DNA of 64,000 bases from Axinella damicornis (Eukaryota; Porifera; Demospongiae; Axinellida; Axinellidae). Every line of letters starts with the position of its first letter. Within the stretch, counting starts at the first letter, position 1. Positions 44,871 to 57,216 of this stretch are shown here, in pieces. Under the pieces are notes generated by a model that was not told the origin of the DNA, searched no databases, and saw only the letters and a list, made by a program, of their open reading frames with translations. Location: contig OZ007512.1 in NCBI GenBank assembly GCA_963931865.1, positions 8,849,361 through 8,913,360 of the forward strand, given 5' to 3'. A program made the position numbers and the translations under genes.

Positions 44871-44993
44871 GTGCCTAGTGTACATATTAGCTCGCGCACC
44901 AACCAAATAAATATTTAAAGCAGACGTTTCAGCCACTATACAGTGGCCGTCATACTTCTTCGGTTGGTGCGCGAGCTAATACACTAGGCATGG
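44871..44993. repeat. ~120-bp foldback (TATTAGCTCGCGCACCAACC)
   Basis: TATTAGCTCGCGCACCAACC is exactly inverted as GGTTGGTGCGCGAGCTAATA, and the flanking TGCCTAGTGTA is inverted as well. Small MITE. Confidence 0.8.
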
Positions 44994-45552
44994 ATAAACC
45001 CAACCACAAGTACTCTAGACTGTCAACAGCTGTAGGCAAGCAGGTAGGAGACAGCCTGCTTCACGGTGCAGTGCAAGCAGGTACGTACACTGTACAGAGT
45101 CATGCCGGTAGAGGCGCTGGGGAAAGTTAGCTTCCTGCACTGTCATTGCCCATAATTATGGCTCTGCCCAGTTCCAACACATCAGTATGCTTCCATGAGC
45201 GTACTGTCACGTATTGTCGGCCCAAACATAGCAGATGCACACAGTGCTATATATGGACAACTGTGGTACTCTGCAGGCTATGTTGAGTCCTATGGTAGTA
45301 GTAGTACTACTACCGTACACCTCCCCAAAAAATGATGCCGAACTTCGGTTCAACAATCATGTTTTTGCCACAAGACTCAGCTGGCTTCTTCCAAGAATTG
45401 GAAATTGTCTTCCAAAGAAGTGGAAGGCTTCTTGTGAAGAGTACTGGCTTTGTACGTACTTAAGTTTCCATAAAGTGGCGAAACTTCGCTATAGCTCTTC
45501 CAGTAATTCCCCGGACTTTGAGTGCTGGTTGGAGGTTAGTACTTATACTGTG

Positions 45553-46102
45553 TAGAGCTATATCGATATCACGATACATCGCGATATTAGGTCAAGCGAT
45601 ACAATAATTGTCAGCTAAATGTGGAATCGATATATCACGTGACTCTATGTGAAGGCACGTGCTGACCCTCGAGGTAAAATCTGTTACAGCTAGTTTGCGT
45701 GTTACAGCTAGTTTTTGCTGGTTACTATACTCTAGCGTGAAGTTATTGTAGCTAGCACATAGATCTGTGGTGAGAACGATGGCTAAATGTGAGAGTTGAC
45801 AATAGACAAACAAAGAGTCAGGTGTGGCACGCTACTTTAGTTTCCTGGTGACTACTCGGGAGTGATAACCAAAATGAAGGTCGTCGTTTGTCACGTGTGC
45901 CTGGACTATTTGAAGGCCAGCTGGAAATCACCGAGTGAGTCGTCGAGTAGTAAGCAGATGACATTGGAAGCCGTGCTATGTTACGCACAACCACTGTCTG
46001 GCTGGCTCTCAATAGTATGTGGGTGCATTACATAAACAATATATCGCGATTAGAATTTGACCGATAATCGATACAGTACTGAAGGGTATCGTTGCAGCTC
46101 TA
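45553..46102. mobile_element. 550-bp hAT-like MITE
   Basis: The left end is TAGAGCTATATCGATATC and the right end, inverted, is TAGAGCTGCAACGATACC. Flanks ATACTGTG and GTACTGCG match in 6 of 8 positions, compatible with an old 8-bp duplication. Ends of the type AGAGCTGCAACGAT are typical of hAT elements (family knowledge). No transposase inside. Confidence 0.6.
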
Positions 46103-46221
46103 GTACTGCGCTTGCCCAAGGATCACTTCATTATCTCAAAAACATCAGAAGTTTGAAGGTTAGATCTGGACAGTATCCAGTCACATACTGGTGCATATAT
46201 ATCACTGACCAGGCAAACCAC

Positions 46222-46290
46222 TAGCCTTGTTCCCAGGCCATGCCCAGCAATAAGCGACGAAGAGCTGGGTGTGGCCTGGGAATGAGGTTA
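46222..46290. mobile_element. 69-bp foldback element
   Basis: TAGCCTTGTTCCCAGGCCA mirrored by TGGCCTGGGAATGAGGTTA. Flanks are only weakly similar. Confidence 0.55.
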
Positions 46291-46802
46291 GCCCACTACC
46301 TAGTCAGATATAGAGTTCCAACTAACCCTGGTCTGGATATCAAAGTACTGCTTTCAGAATGTCTGCCTCTGCTCAGCCAGCCATGTGCCATAATACACTG
46401 AAACGCTTCACTGATGATACTCCTTGGACTGCCACCTGCCAGGCGGGGGGAGGGACATTGGTGGGAAAAGGTGATACCTATGAGTCACCATGCAACACAT
46501 TAATTGCTGGTAGAGAGCCTGAACTCCAAGCTGTATTACTGTCAACTTTTCATTTTGGCGAATATAACACATTTTCCCACTGCACATTACATCAAGGCCA
46601 CAGTAGAATTAGTTGTTTGTTTCATATTTTGCCATCAAGATGAACTTTTGTCTTCACATTGGCCACCATTGCTTGTATTGATCACAGAACCACGACACGC
46701 ACATAATAGGAGCTGGTAGTCTAGCAACTCAATAAAGTGTAGACAGTATAGCTAGCTAATCAGTTTCTGATAACAAACCGAAACGGATGCCTGCACCAAC
46801 TC
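46291..46802. other. No gene seen before the second unit
   Basis: A 94-codon frame (46359-46643) has no recognised domain. Homology to base 1 starts at 46803; there is no obvious junction motif. Confidence 0.45.
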
Positions 46803-47332
46803 TAACTCTTACCTGAAACTATTAGAAACAACTTCCCGTTGGGAGAATTAAACGATCCCAGGCCTCCACGCCCAGCTTTTGTTGCTGGCAGTATGAACCT
46901 GCAAGTGAGGCTTGGAGGCCTGGGAACGAGGCTAGGAGCTTGTGTATGCAATGAGGGTGTCTATGCAGATACATGCAGTACAACCTTTTAGAGGTGCCTC
47001 ATTAGGACTCTTGTTGGTACTCAAAAGAATACAAACCGTTTCTTAGCAGAACCCATACATAGCTAGCCTTCTGCCTCCAGAAGCTTTTGTTCTACGTATT
47101 TAGCCAGGCGACCTATCCTAAAGGCCGACACATCCATGCTTCAACCTAGAGGCTTTGCTTTACATATGTACGTAGCTACATGTAGTCAGACCTTCAAACA
47201 CAGGCTTTGTCTTAAATAGGTAGCTTCCTTCCCGTGCTTCAACTTACAGGCTTTGTTCTACACAGATAGTCACGCTTCATTTTATGTAGCAAGCATCCTT
47301 CCCAGGCCTCCACCCACAGCCTTTGGTCTACA

Positions 47333-47976
47333 TACCGTATAGCGAAAAAATTTGGCGGGGGGTTTAATTTGGCGATTTGGTGGTGCAGGAAAAAATCGCC
47401 AAATTAAATTCCGCCAATATTAAACCCCACCCCAGCCGGTCACTCGGGTATGCATGCGCACATTACATACGTATGTACGTATGGTATCTTCTATACGGTT
47501 ATGGCGCTGGACCAGAAAAGACAGCTGCATACCCCCAAGAGAACGTGATATCGGGGATTCCTCTCTCTCCAGGAAGGAACTACAAGCCGCTAACGAGAGT
47601 GTGTCGGAGGGTCGTGGCCAACAATTGCGCTCGAGCGCGTCACTGCCACAGCGCAATCCAGTCGCCGCTCTCGGACGGTGGGGATCCAAACTGTATGGAA
47701 AACATGATAGCCTCTGACACATCTCTCTACTTCAGAAGGTCTCCATGGCTAGCTGGGTAACAAACTGGTCGCACTCGATCAATACATGTACAGTTCACAC
47801 TGAGCGCCTAGCACCTAGGGCCTCGCGTTGAGGCTTACGTCATTGCTGTTACATCATCAATTTTGTGTCGAGCTTCGATCAAAATCGCCAAATTTAAAAT
47901 TTGCCAAATTTAAAATACGGCGTTTTGGCTGAAATCGCCAAATTTAATGCCCGCCAAAGTTTCCCGCTATACGGTA
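47333..47976. mobile_element. TIR element, second copy
   Basis: Copy of the 531-1158 element in the second repeat unit. It has a 15-bp internal tandem gain of an AAATTTGCC-like unit near 47895. Ends and TA borders are the same. Confidence 0.75.
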
Positions 47977-48071
47977 GTTAGCCAGACCTCCATCCACAGC
48001 TAGGCCTTCCTTCTCCGGCCTCCACCCTCAGGCAAACTTCCTTTCCAGGCTCCTTCAGCACATGCTACACA

Positions 48072-48670
48072 TAGCCTCGTTCCCAGGTTCTCTCCTCAAA
48101 AAACGGAGAGAGGAGAGAGCCTGGTGACATTCGTGTGAAAAGCTGTTGACTTCCGGCGCCTGGATCTGGTGGAACCAATCAGATAGCAGAACGAAACCAT
48201 GTGAACACGTGGTTATTTGGTAGGCATTTACCTTCACTGCCGTGCTAAGGCACGAGTTGTGTACTCAGAACTGAATGCTCCGGGAGAGTACCTCTCAGTG
48301 GTTGGCGAAAGGCAGCTGACAGAGCGTGCGAGAGGGCCACTGGTCTGATCTCACTGTTCACTGTGGGTTTTTTGCTCGTTCGTCCTTTGTCGCCACTTGG
48401 AGGATCGACGGTTCACAAGGTGAGCTATCTTGGTTAGTTGTAGAAATGTCTCGGACTTCGGTGAAGTTGAAGATGCCTTGAAAACGAACAGTGATATTTT
48501 CAATAGCGTGTGACTGATTGGTAAGTCACGTGACCTTTACCACAAAAGCAGGCATTTCCTTTGTTTATCACATGGATGATGATGCGCCGGAAGTCGACAG
48601 CTTTTCTCACGAATGTTACCAGGCTCTTTCCTCCACCTGGTTTTGAGGAGAGAGCCTGGGACCGAGGCTA
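48072..48670. mobile_element. 599-bp foldback element, second copy
   Basis: Same element as 1254-1852, same length, in the second repeat unit, with a few substitutions in the arms. Confidence 0.75.
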
Positions 48671-51542
48671 TGCTGCACACAGGTTCACACATTCATGTAC
48701 ACACACAACTCAATGTGGTTAAGGTTGCCTCAATAATTGTGAACGTAGTACAATGTTTTACGGAGATTTATAAGTATTTTACGGAGGTGTTGTCAGAGAG
48801 TTGCATGACTGTTTGGCCTCAGCTGGAGGGAGTCAGGAACAGATGTGTGTTGGGTACTTGTACGTTAACAGTAGTAGTTACCTGGCTCGTAGTTGCGAGA
48901 TCTGGAGCAGTTTTCGCGCCTCTACACGGGACCCAGGTATGGCGACCGAGCGACTGTTTCGTCGAAGGCGGAGTACCTTCAACTACGCTTCTGACTGTTG
49001 CCGTGTGTGCTGCAGCGAGTGTACAAGGCAGTTACGCCTGGGGAAAAGTCGAATCGCCAACATTAGGTCAGTTAAAGAGCCGTTTCTGATTAGCATAAAA
49101 GAAATTTCTACCTCAAAAGCCTACGAAAGCGCTCTGTAACGCTCAACAATCGCATTTCCATACTTCCCCCAGGCAGAACGAGTATCCACTTAGCCCTTTC
49201 TATCCATACACTAAAAACTCACCTTCAAACCCAGCTAGTTTTCCGCCTTGACCGTTTTATTCTACATTTTCACTTTTTAATTGATTTTCGCGGTGACGTC
49301 ACCATTGATGTTGCCATGACAACCCAAAACCACATTTTCAGGATAGTGCTGGGACTGTACAATCTTCCTGCCAAGTTTCAGTTGGAGACATCTATTATTG
49401 TTGCCACAGCATCATGAAACACATACACTGTTCGGTCCTCCTTGGTTCCAATTGTGAGGCAGCCTTAACCACGTTGAGAAACACAGCGGATAGAGTCACT
49501 GGTCATGTCCTCTCGACTGTGCATGACCACCTCTCTCGAGTTTTGTGACTGAAAGCACAAAGCACCCCGAGCCTTTACCTTACACCCAACAAACTAGAGA
49601 TGCTCAGCAGAGCACGTAACCCGTGCGCAACTTTGACTTGACAGCTACCACCGATTATTCATACAGCATGCACGATGAGGAAAATACTAGCGTCTACATA
49701 ACTCACAGACCAGAGATCTACTCGAGAGGCTGAGAAAAGCTGCGTGAAAGTCGTGCTTCTAATTTATGCAACTTGACCACACCCTATTTCTAACATAACT
49801 GCCACAACTTACGGTATCTCATTCTGCATGCTGACATCGCTGTAAATCATGGCCTAGCTAGCTAGCTCATCGTGCATGCTGTATGAATAATCGGTGCTAG
49901 GCCTATAGGTGTCAAGTCAAAGTTGCACACATTTGCAATTGAACAACCAATGGCAGATTGCCCACCACCATGTTATTGAACAACTGCATGTTGTTGAACA
50001 ATTGCAGACCGCCATGTTATTGTAAGTACTACAACTGCCTACCTGGTATGTGTGCAGTTGGGGGGTGTCATGGAAACCTGCCTGAAGATATTATAAAGGT
50101 CACAGTAAACTATAATTGGCACAGTTACATACAAGCACACGTTCACCATTTACGAATGCAGTAGTGGAGAGAATGTTGTCCACAGTTATGAACACATTTG
50201 TGCTGTAGGAATAGTCTGCCGAGTGGTTCTGACACCGTGCGCTAATAGTCTGGTAGTACGATAGATAATATAGGGACGATATTATCTATGCTAGTACTGG
50301 GATCGCACAATGTCATAATCAGATTTGGTTGTATGATTACGATACAGATATCAACGTTTGACTTACCATCCGCCATGATTCGCAGCTACCCCGCTGGGTC
50401 GATCATGTATAGTCGTTCATGCAGCGCTGTTCGCTCCGTTACGTCACGCGTCATGTTATGATCATGTGGTTTGGGCACGAGACTATTAAAAACAATGCAG
50501 AATGCAGACCTCGCATGGGACAGCCAGCTTGCAGAGGCTCCAAGATTGTACGGCTTATTCCTATCACCCCCACCAAAACTCTGAGCTGAGACTGAGGTTT
50601 GTCTGCATTAATGTCTAGTTCCCAGAGCCATAGATTCCGTGTCTTATATCTATGGCATGCCGGACCCTTCTACATTTCGCCCAAGAAGGGTCTGGGGATC
50701 CAACTATCCGTCTACTGTGTTAGCGGGCTATTCCATTATATAAGCATTGACGGGTAACTACACGGATTCCCCGGAGTTTTCCGTGTTCTGTTGTAAATCT
50801 CCGTAAATGTCTTGTGAATTTCCGCATATTTCCGTATTCTGACGTCTGTCGCATGGATTAGAGGCATAATTTGGTTGTGACTTGGTGTTGCAAGCACCAA
50901 TAGTAATCAAACGTGTGGGTGTAATACTGGTAATACGGTTAGTCCTTCATATAAGAGTCACGAAATTGTAATAACTAGTACTAGTGGTTATTGCATGTTA
51001 TTGGTTCGGCAGGAAGTAGGCCGATGGGTACGAGATTATACCATACGGCTTCACAAGTTTAGAGATTGGACGTGTAAATTAGCTAATCAATGTTGGTTCA
51101 CTAGCCCTCACAAGTTGAAATCGTAACTTGGTCGGTAGTTCCAACAGATGTGACAAGAGAATTTTGTGGAGACACAGTTATCACTACCTCTTTCAGTTGA
51201 ATGTTCTCAATTGTCCCCCTCTAGACCCACTGCACTGACATCACGTTCTCTGAGGCATTCCCGTATACTATGCAGAAGCCGGAATGTAACACATAGACAG
51301 TATCGGTCAAAATGTGTCCTGCATCAATGGTAAGCATTTATAATATTATAGCCTGCATGTCAATCACATCTTGTTCAACAATTACTAGAAGCATTGTTGG
51401 TGCATGATTGCGTTTGCCGAGATCACCCTGCTGTCTCCAAAAGTGCAAAATGCTGCCATCTCAATGTGATGATGTCAGTTGCAACGGGTCTATAAAGCAT
51501 GACGTTACTAATCGTGGAACAGGAAGAATTCATAACTGGCTA

Positions 51543-51660
51543 TAGCCTCGTTCCCAGGCCGTTCCCACCGACAATATTTCATCGCTTCCAGTATCAAATA
51601 TTGCTTTCATACTGGAAGCGATGAAATACCGGTGGTGGGAACGGCCTGGGAACGAGACTA
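51543..51660. mobile_element. 118-bp foldback element, second-unit copy
   Basis: Same element as 5725-5842 with flanking AACTGGCTA and AACTGGCCA retained. Confidence 0.8.
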
Positions 51661-52148
51661 AACTGGCCATCTGTTCTTCATCTTCAGCTAGACTAATCTT
51701 GCTGCTGTGTTTCCACCCTCCTCATCATCTCCACTGTCCAGTGGATGTTTGCAGCACTGGCATATCTCCCTCGGGCACTGGAGTTTACACTTGCTACCTG
51801 GTAAATTGGAATGTGTGTGCAGCTATTGTGGGGGATAAGATGATATGACATATTGTAGCTGGTGTGGTTATTAAACTCTGGGTCAACCTCGATGTCAACC
51901 ACACGTTGCATCGCCATTCAGTTTCAGCAGTAAGGAACGGGGAAAGGACGCTTCGGCAGCCCCTCCCACCTATAAATGCAAGAGCTCTAAATACTCGAAC
52001 AGAATTGCTTATAGAAATTCAGTCTGCAAACTAGCCAGGCCATGCAGATGACGTTCCAGCAAGTCACAGTGCAGTGGCAATTTTTGGGCTGTCACCATAC
52101 ATTGCAGGTGATGGGCCTACTGGAGTAGTATGTAACCTTCCCCCCTCG

Positions 52149-52234
52149 CCCCCCCCCCCCCCCCCCCCCCCCCTCCCTCCCTCCCCCCTCCCCCTCCCTC
52201 CCTCCCTCCCTCCTTCCCTCCCTCCCCCCTCCCT
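52149..52234. repeat. C25 homopolymer followed by CCCT tract
   Basis: Second-unit counterpart of 6334-6432, with a shorter C run. Confidence 0.95.
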
Positions 52235-52453
52235 AGGGGCTAGAATAGAGACTAGGCTGCTTGCCACGGAGTAGCTGTAGCGTTATCAAGCCATTCGACA
52301 TATTTGTGGTGCTGGCTGCCGATGGTCCAGGACTGGTCTGTACACAGCTATTTTGTTTATTGATGAACCGAAGGAGTCATAACAGAACTGAATGCCGACC
52401 ATGAGGTCAAGGAAGGAGCTGGAGGGGAGGAGTGTGGGCGTGGGCCCGAGAGT

Positions 52454-53409
52454 ATGATTACATCACGGCGTACCCTATACTCGACTCCGGGTATGGAAGA
52501 ATTGAGAAAAGCCCTTCATGAACGGCAAGCCTATTTGGATTTGGAAGTTGCCAGGTTGAAAGAACAATTGGGAAATGACAGAGGTACAAGAAGCTGTGGA
52601 GCCTTAACTGTAGCCAATTGGCTGAGTTTGGTGGTGCTCTATTGGCCAAAGACGCTGAGATTGTGGAGTTGAAGTCACGGCTTTCCCATACCGGCCGGTT
52701 GACGCCCAGCGACCTGCCTCCTAGGATGAAGATGCAGGGGAAGTGCCGAGGGGAGGATCCTATCAACGGAGAGGGAGAGCCCCACCTGTAGAGATGTTCA
52801 GTGGAGAGAAGGCAGTGAGAACAGCCTCGATGATTGGCTTCCTGCTTTTGTACAAGCAGCGGAATGGACTAAGGATGAGTTGCTGATCCAACTGGCTGGA
52901 CACCTGAATGGTCGAGCCCGTCAAGAGTGGAGTCTTTTGTCAGAGGCCAACTACAACAAGAGTGTTGAAGCTCTGCGTGCCAGGTTGGACCCAGGAAGCA
53001 AAGCGATGGCCAGCCAAGACAGTGAGTGACTTCGTCCGTCGCCTTGAGAAGACGTTCCACCGAGCTTACAGACATGATGCCATGCTGCCCGAGACCAGAA
53101 ATGCATTGCCCTATGCCCAACTACAGGAAGGTTTGAAATATGATCTCATGGAGGCTCCTGCAGTCTGGAGCGTTGGACTATATGTGGCTGCCAAGAGTGA
53201 GGAGAGGAGGCTAGCTGGCCATGGGCTTCAGAAGCAGAAGCAGTATCAGTTGTCCCAGCAGCGAGGGTTTAAGAAGGCGTCTCCTGCCACAAGGCCCTGT
53301 GGGGGCCAGCCAACCCAAGCAGTGGGCAGGCCGTAGGAGCAACCCTGATGTGAAACCGAAGAAGTGCTGGAATTGTGACCAGACTGGACACATGGCCTAT
53401 GATTATCCC
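52454..53409 (+). pseudogene. Decayed gag-like gene, second-unit copy
   Basis: Counterpart of 6652-7607 with the same frame changes and the same CWNCDQTGHMAYDYP knuckle near 53365-53409. The integrase-tail-like segment follows and a truncated 3' LTR starts at 53659. Confidence 0.65.
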
Positions 53410-54384
53410 TAACCCAAGAAGAAGAGCACGGAAAATCCAACCCGAAGTCAAGTGCAAGGATGATGATCAGACTGAACCTGCTGAGTCTGAATGCCTGAGT
53501 GAGGACAAAGTAAAGACAAAATGTAATGAAGAACCAGCTGCATTACTACCCTCCCGAGTGAGTGAGCGGTATAACCTGAGACGGAGTATCAATCCTCCAG
53601 CAAGACGGATTGAGCGAGTTGATGTTCGGGACGAACACACTCTCCAATGGGGGAGTGATGTAACAATGCAAAACTATTGTGAGCTGTTATGTAACTGGAC
53701 AAATGATTTATGTAGTTTTTGATGATGTCATTGATATTGTACTCAGCATGTGTATTGGCTCTTAACCCTTTAACCACCGAATTCTTCCCACCAAGACAAC
53801 ACATTTTCATGCATTCAGTGCACACCACTTTTGTAGGTACTTCTCTCCCACAGCATTCGCTCCTCAGCGGCCAAACTTGGTGGGGCCCACACACATGGAG
53901 AGACCCCTCTGGCAATATTGTTAATGATATTCATGACCCCACAAACCCAGCAATCGGAGGTCAAAGGTGGATGTCAGCCGGATTTTCGTCCAGCATTTCC
54001 CTAAACTTCATAGGCATGCTGTGCAGCCTGGGTCCTTGATGGTTGGGTCAGAGGGTGAGGTTGAAACAGTGGACGGAACACTGTTGGAAAATGCTCGGGG
54101 GCTGCTCCCTGGTTGGAGGGGGTTACAATGCTGTCCTAGTCGTGTTGATGTTCTTTGCGGGTCTGAGAAACATAGTACATGGCCTCATTCGAATTCTTAG
54201 GCCTGGGAATGAGGCTGGTGTACACATGAACAGTTGATTCCCGCTTCCACAGATGTGAATGCGAAATGCCCCAGCCCCTTCATTCTAGAGAGTTTCAGCC
54301 TACTTGAGATGTTTATAAGCTCTCCCAGTGTGTAGTGAGCCCTTGGGTGTCGGTGAAACCAGCAACATCCTGTGATTTAGGTAA

Positions 54385-54553
54385 AAGGTAAGTTGTTTAA
54401 TTTTCACCTCCAAGCCCTTTCAGCCAATGGCTGATCTCCCAAGGGGAGGAGGGGTAAATAAAGCACTTCACCAGTGAAGGAACAGGCGGGATTCGAACCA
54501 GTGACTTTTGGTCCACAGTCAAATGCTTTAACCACTTGGCCACAAGTCACTCA
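54385..54553 (-). mobile_element. tRNA-derived SINE, second-unit copy
   Basis: Counterpart of 8596-8758. The following CATAC site is uninterrupted here. Confidence 0.65.
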
Positions 54554-55180
54554 CAAGGGTGATACTAATACAACGCATACAGTCATGTACATAGACAGTA
54601 TAGCATACTAGCATCTCACAATAATAGTTTGTGCTATGGTTAACACCTAGCCAGAGGTGGTAGTTGTCTCACGCGAGTCACAACTCAGACATTCAGTCAC
54701 AGGCATCTAAAATGGAGACAGTACTGGTGAGTCACAGCTACATGTAACCGGCAATGTACTGTGCCAGTGGGTATAAGGCTTTATAATGCAGCCTATAATC
54801 AGACAGAACATCCATAATTATTATACTCCACGTACGTCCTCGCTGTTTTCAAAGTATAAACTTAATAACGGATATGGAATATTCCGTTCAATACACATTT
54901 CAGTGAATGGTTGTCAGCACACAAAGTTCAGAGTGGGTATACATGGAAAGCCACAGTTCAAGTACACTGTATCCATATATGGTGAATCCAAATAAGGAGT
55001 GTCTGTATACAGGATGTCACTACCAGGGCTAATTGCATCCTGAATTGGTTTAACTGACTTAATAATAGAATGGACTTCCTTAATAACTCAGGGAGATAAT
55101 GTCATCATGACACGTGCCTGTGAGAATCAGCTGTACTCTTGGCAGATTCACCTTCCCATTGTGAAGCAAATACCTCTAAG

Positions 55181-55350
55181 AGATGGAGGAGAGAGAGGGA
55201 GGCAGGGAGGGAGGGAGGAGGGAGGGAGGGAGGGAGGGAGGGAGGGAGGAGGGAGGGAGGGAGGGAGGGAGGGAGGGAGGGAGGGAGGGAAGGAGGGAGG
55301 AAGGGAGGGAGGAGGGAGGCACGGAGGTAGAGAGAGGGAGGGGGGGAGGT
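55181..55350. repeat. GGGA purine tract, second-unit copy
   Basis: Counterpart of 9775-9912, longer by several units. Confidence 0.95.
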
Positions 55351-57216
55351 CAGATGGGGGATATTGAGGGTAGGATGAGAGGAGGAACAAGTAATCATCC
55401 CAGTGTGTAGTAAACAGGGATAACTCTACCAACAGTGATATAGCTATATACCGGGCCAACTCGCGGTCCATACATACCTTGTGACCTGCAGCGCTAGCTC
55501 CTGCCATCTTGCCTCTCCTGTTCCAGGACACCCTGCTCCATGAGGTTCTCCCGGTACCGGCTGTGTTGCCTAACAGCTCTCTTGTGTCTTCTTTACACGA
55601 GATAAGCGTCTGGAGGGTGGGAGTGGGAAGATAGGGAGAATGGGGAGGAGGACGAGGAGAAGATACATCTCCTGCACAATACTAAATGCGTACCACGCAA
55701 TATGCCCATTGCAGTCCTGCCAACTCTCACGGAAAATCCATGAGTCTCAGTGTTGATCTCACACTCTCACGGTTAACCAGCTCAAACTCACGGAAATGCG
55801 GAGAGACTTATTACATTTGAATGGAAAAGTAAGCAGCTCTACATAGCTACATGAATTGTGCAATGCAAAGTGGAAACTGACTCACCCTCCTTGCAAAGCT
55901 CTCACAGAAGTCATGGAATGGAAAGCTCCTCCAACTAACGTCGAACTGTCCTTGCCTCTTCACTGAGCGGCAGAGAGTTAGTTTGACTCGCACTGCCCGT
56001 GGCTTCAAGCGGCTGAAGGGTTTGAAATATTTTTGGCGGGAAGTCAAGATCAGGTGCAAGCGCATGCGCAACAGGATACATCCGGTTTGGGCTTAAATAA
56101 GGAATTTGCACCAAGTTTTGGCGGGAAGTCAGGATGGCACACTCGCTAAGCACTTGCTTTGCAGCCTGGGGGTTGAGTGTTCGCCTCCCCAATAACCGAG
56201 TACGAGTCTGGGCCACTCCGTACACACCGGTTCCTGACTTCCCCGCCTAGCAGCCGGAGTACGCCGGTTCCCCACGACCACCGAAGCTAAAGGTGTCTGG
56301 TTGAAAGGGTTAGCCTCCTGTGATTCCAGTCACGCCTATCCAGCGCTCCTGAGGCTGCACACTTCGGTGTCTGTCCTGTCACGGAGGGATGGGTGTGTTG
56401 CTAGGTTTGTTTTTGTTTTCCTTTTTTTTTTGGTTAACTCTTTTTTTCTTGTCTTTCTTGAGTCTTGGACCTAGGGCTGCTATGCTTGCTATTTTTTTCT
56501 TCTTGGAGATCGAGACTTTGTTTTTTCATGCATGCTGTCTGTTGGTAAACCAACAGCTATAGACGGACCTCGTGGCAGTCACAATCTGCATGTACTGTCT
56601 TCATGCAATACATTCCTGCTTGACTACACCGGTTTTTGATTCATCCTAGTTGCTTGCATAGCAAGGAACTTTCTCACCATACCATTGCAAAAGGCATCAC
56701 TCACAAGCATGTATTTGCCTGTAACGATTACTACATTGTGCTCCAACTGTCTAAATATAATAGTACTAGCAGGGCTTCAGAAATGTCCAATCTTGGTCTG
56801 TCATCGTTGACCTCGGTACATTGGCTCATCGAGTATGCTGAAAGTATGCTCTGTGGTGTGGGTGTGTGTATGTGTGTGGGTGGGTGTGTGCATAATGTTT
56901 GTGGGTGGGTGGATGGTGTGTATGTGGACAGAAATGTGGCAGCAAGAAGGCCATAGGCAGCAAGAAGGCCATAAATTATGGATAGAGTACTGCAGAATGC
57001 AGTGGTGCAGTAAACAATTCTCTAATGTCCATGGACTATATCGGGTTTTACCTAGGCTGACCCCAATATAGGAATCCGTTTGGCACTGGCCTCATTCCCA
57101 GGCCGGACAAAGTAGCATGGCCTGGGAAGGAGGCTGGTCTGGCACCTGCCTCCTATCACAGACACATTACACATTGGTAACAGTCTCACACAACTGCTGG
57201 TTGCTGTTTTCATTAC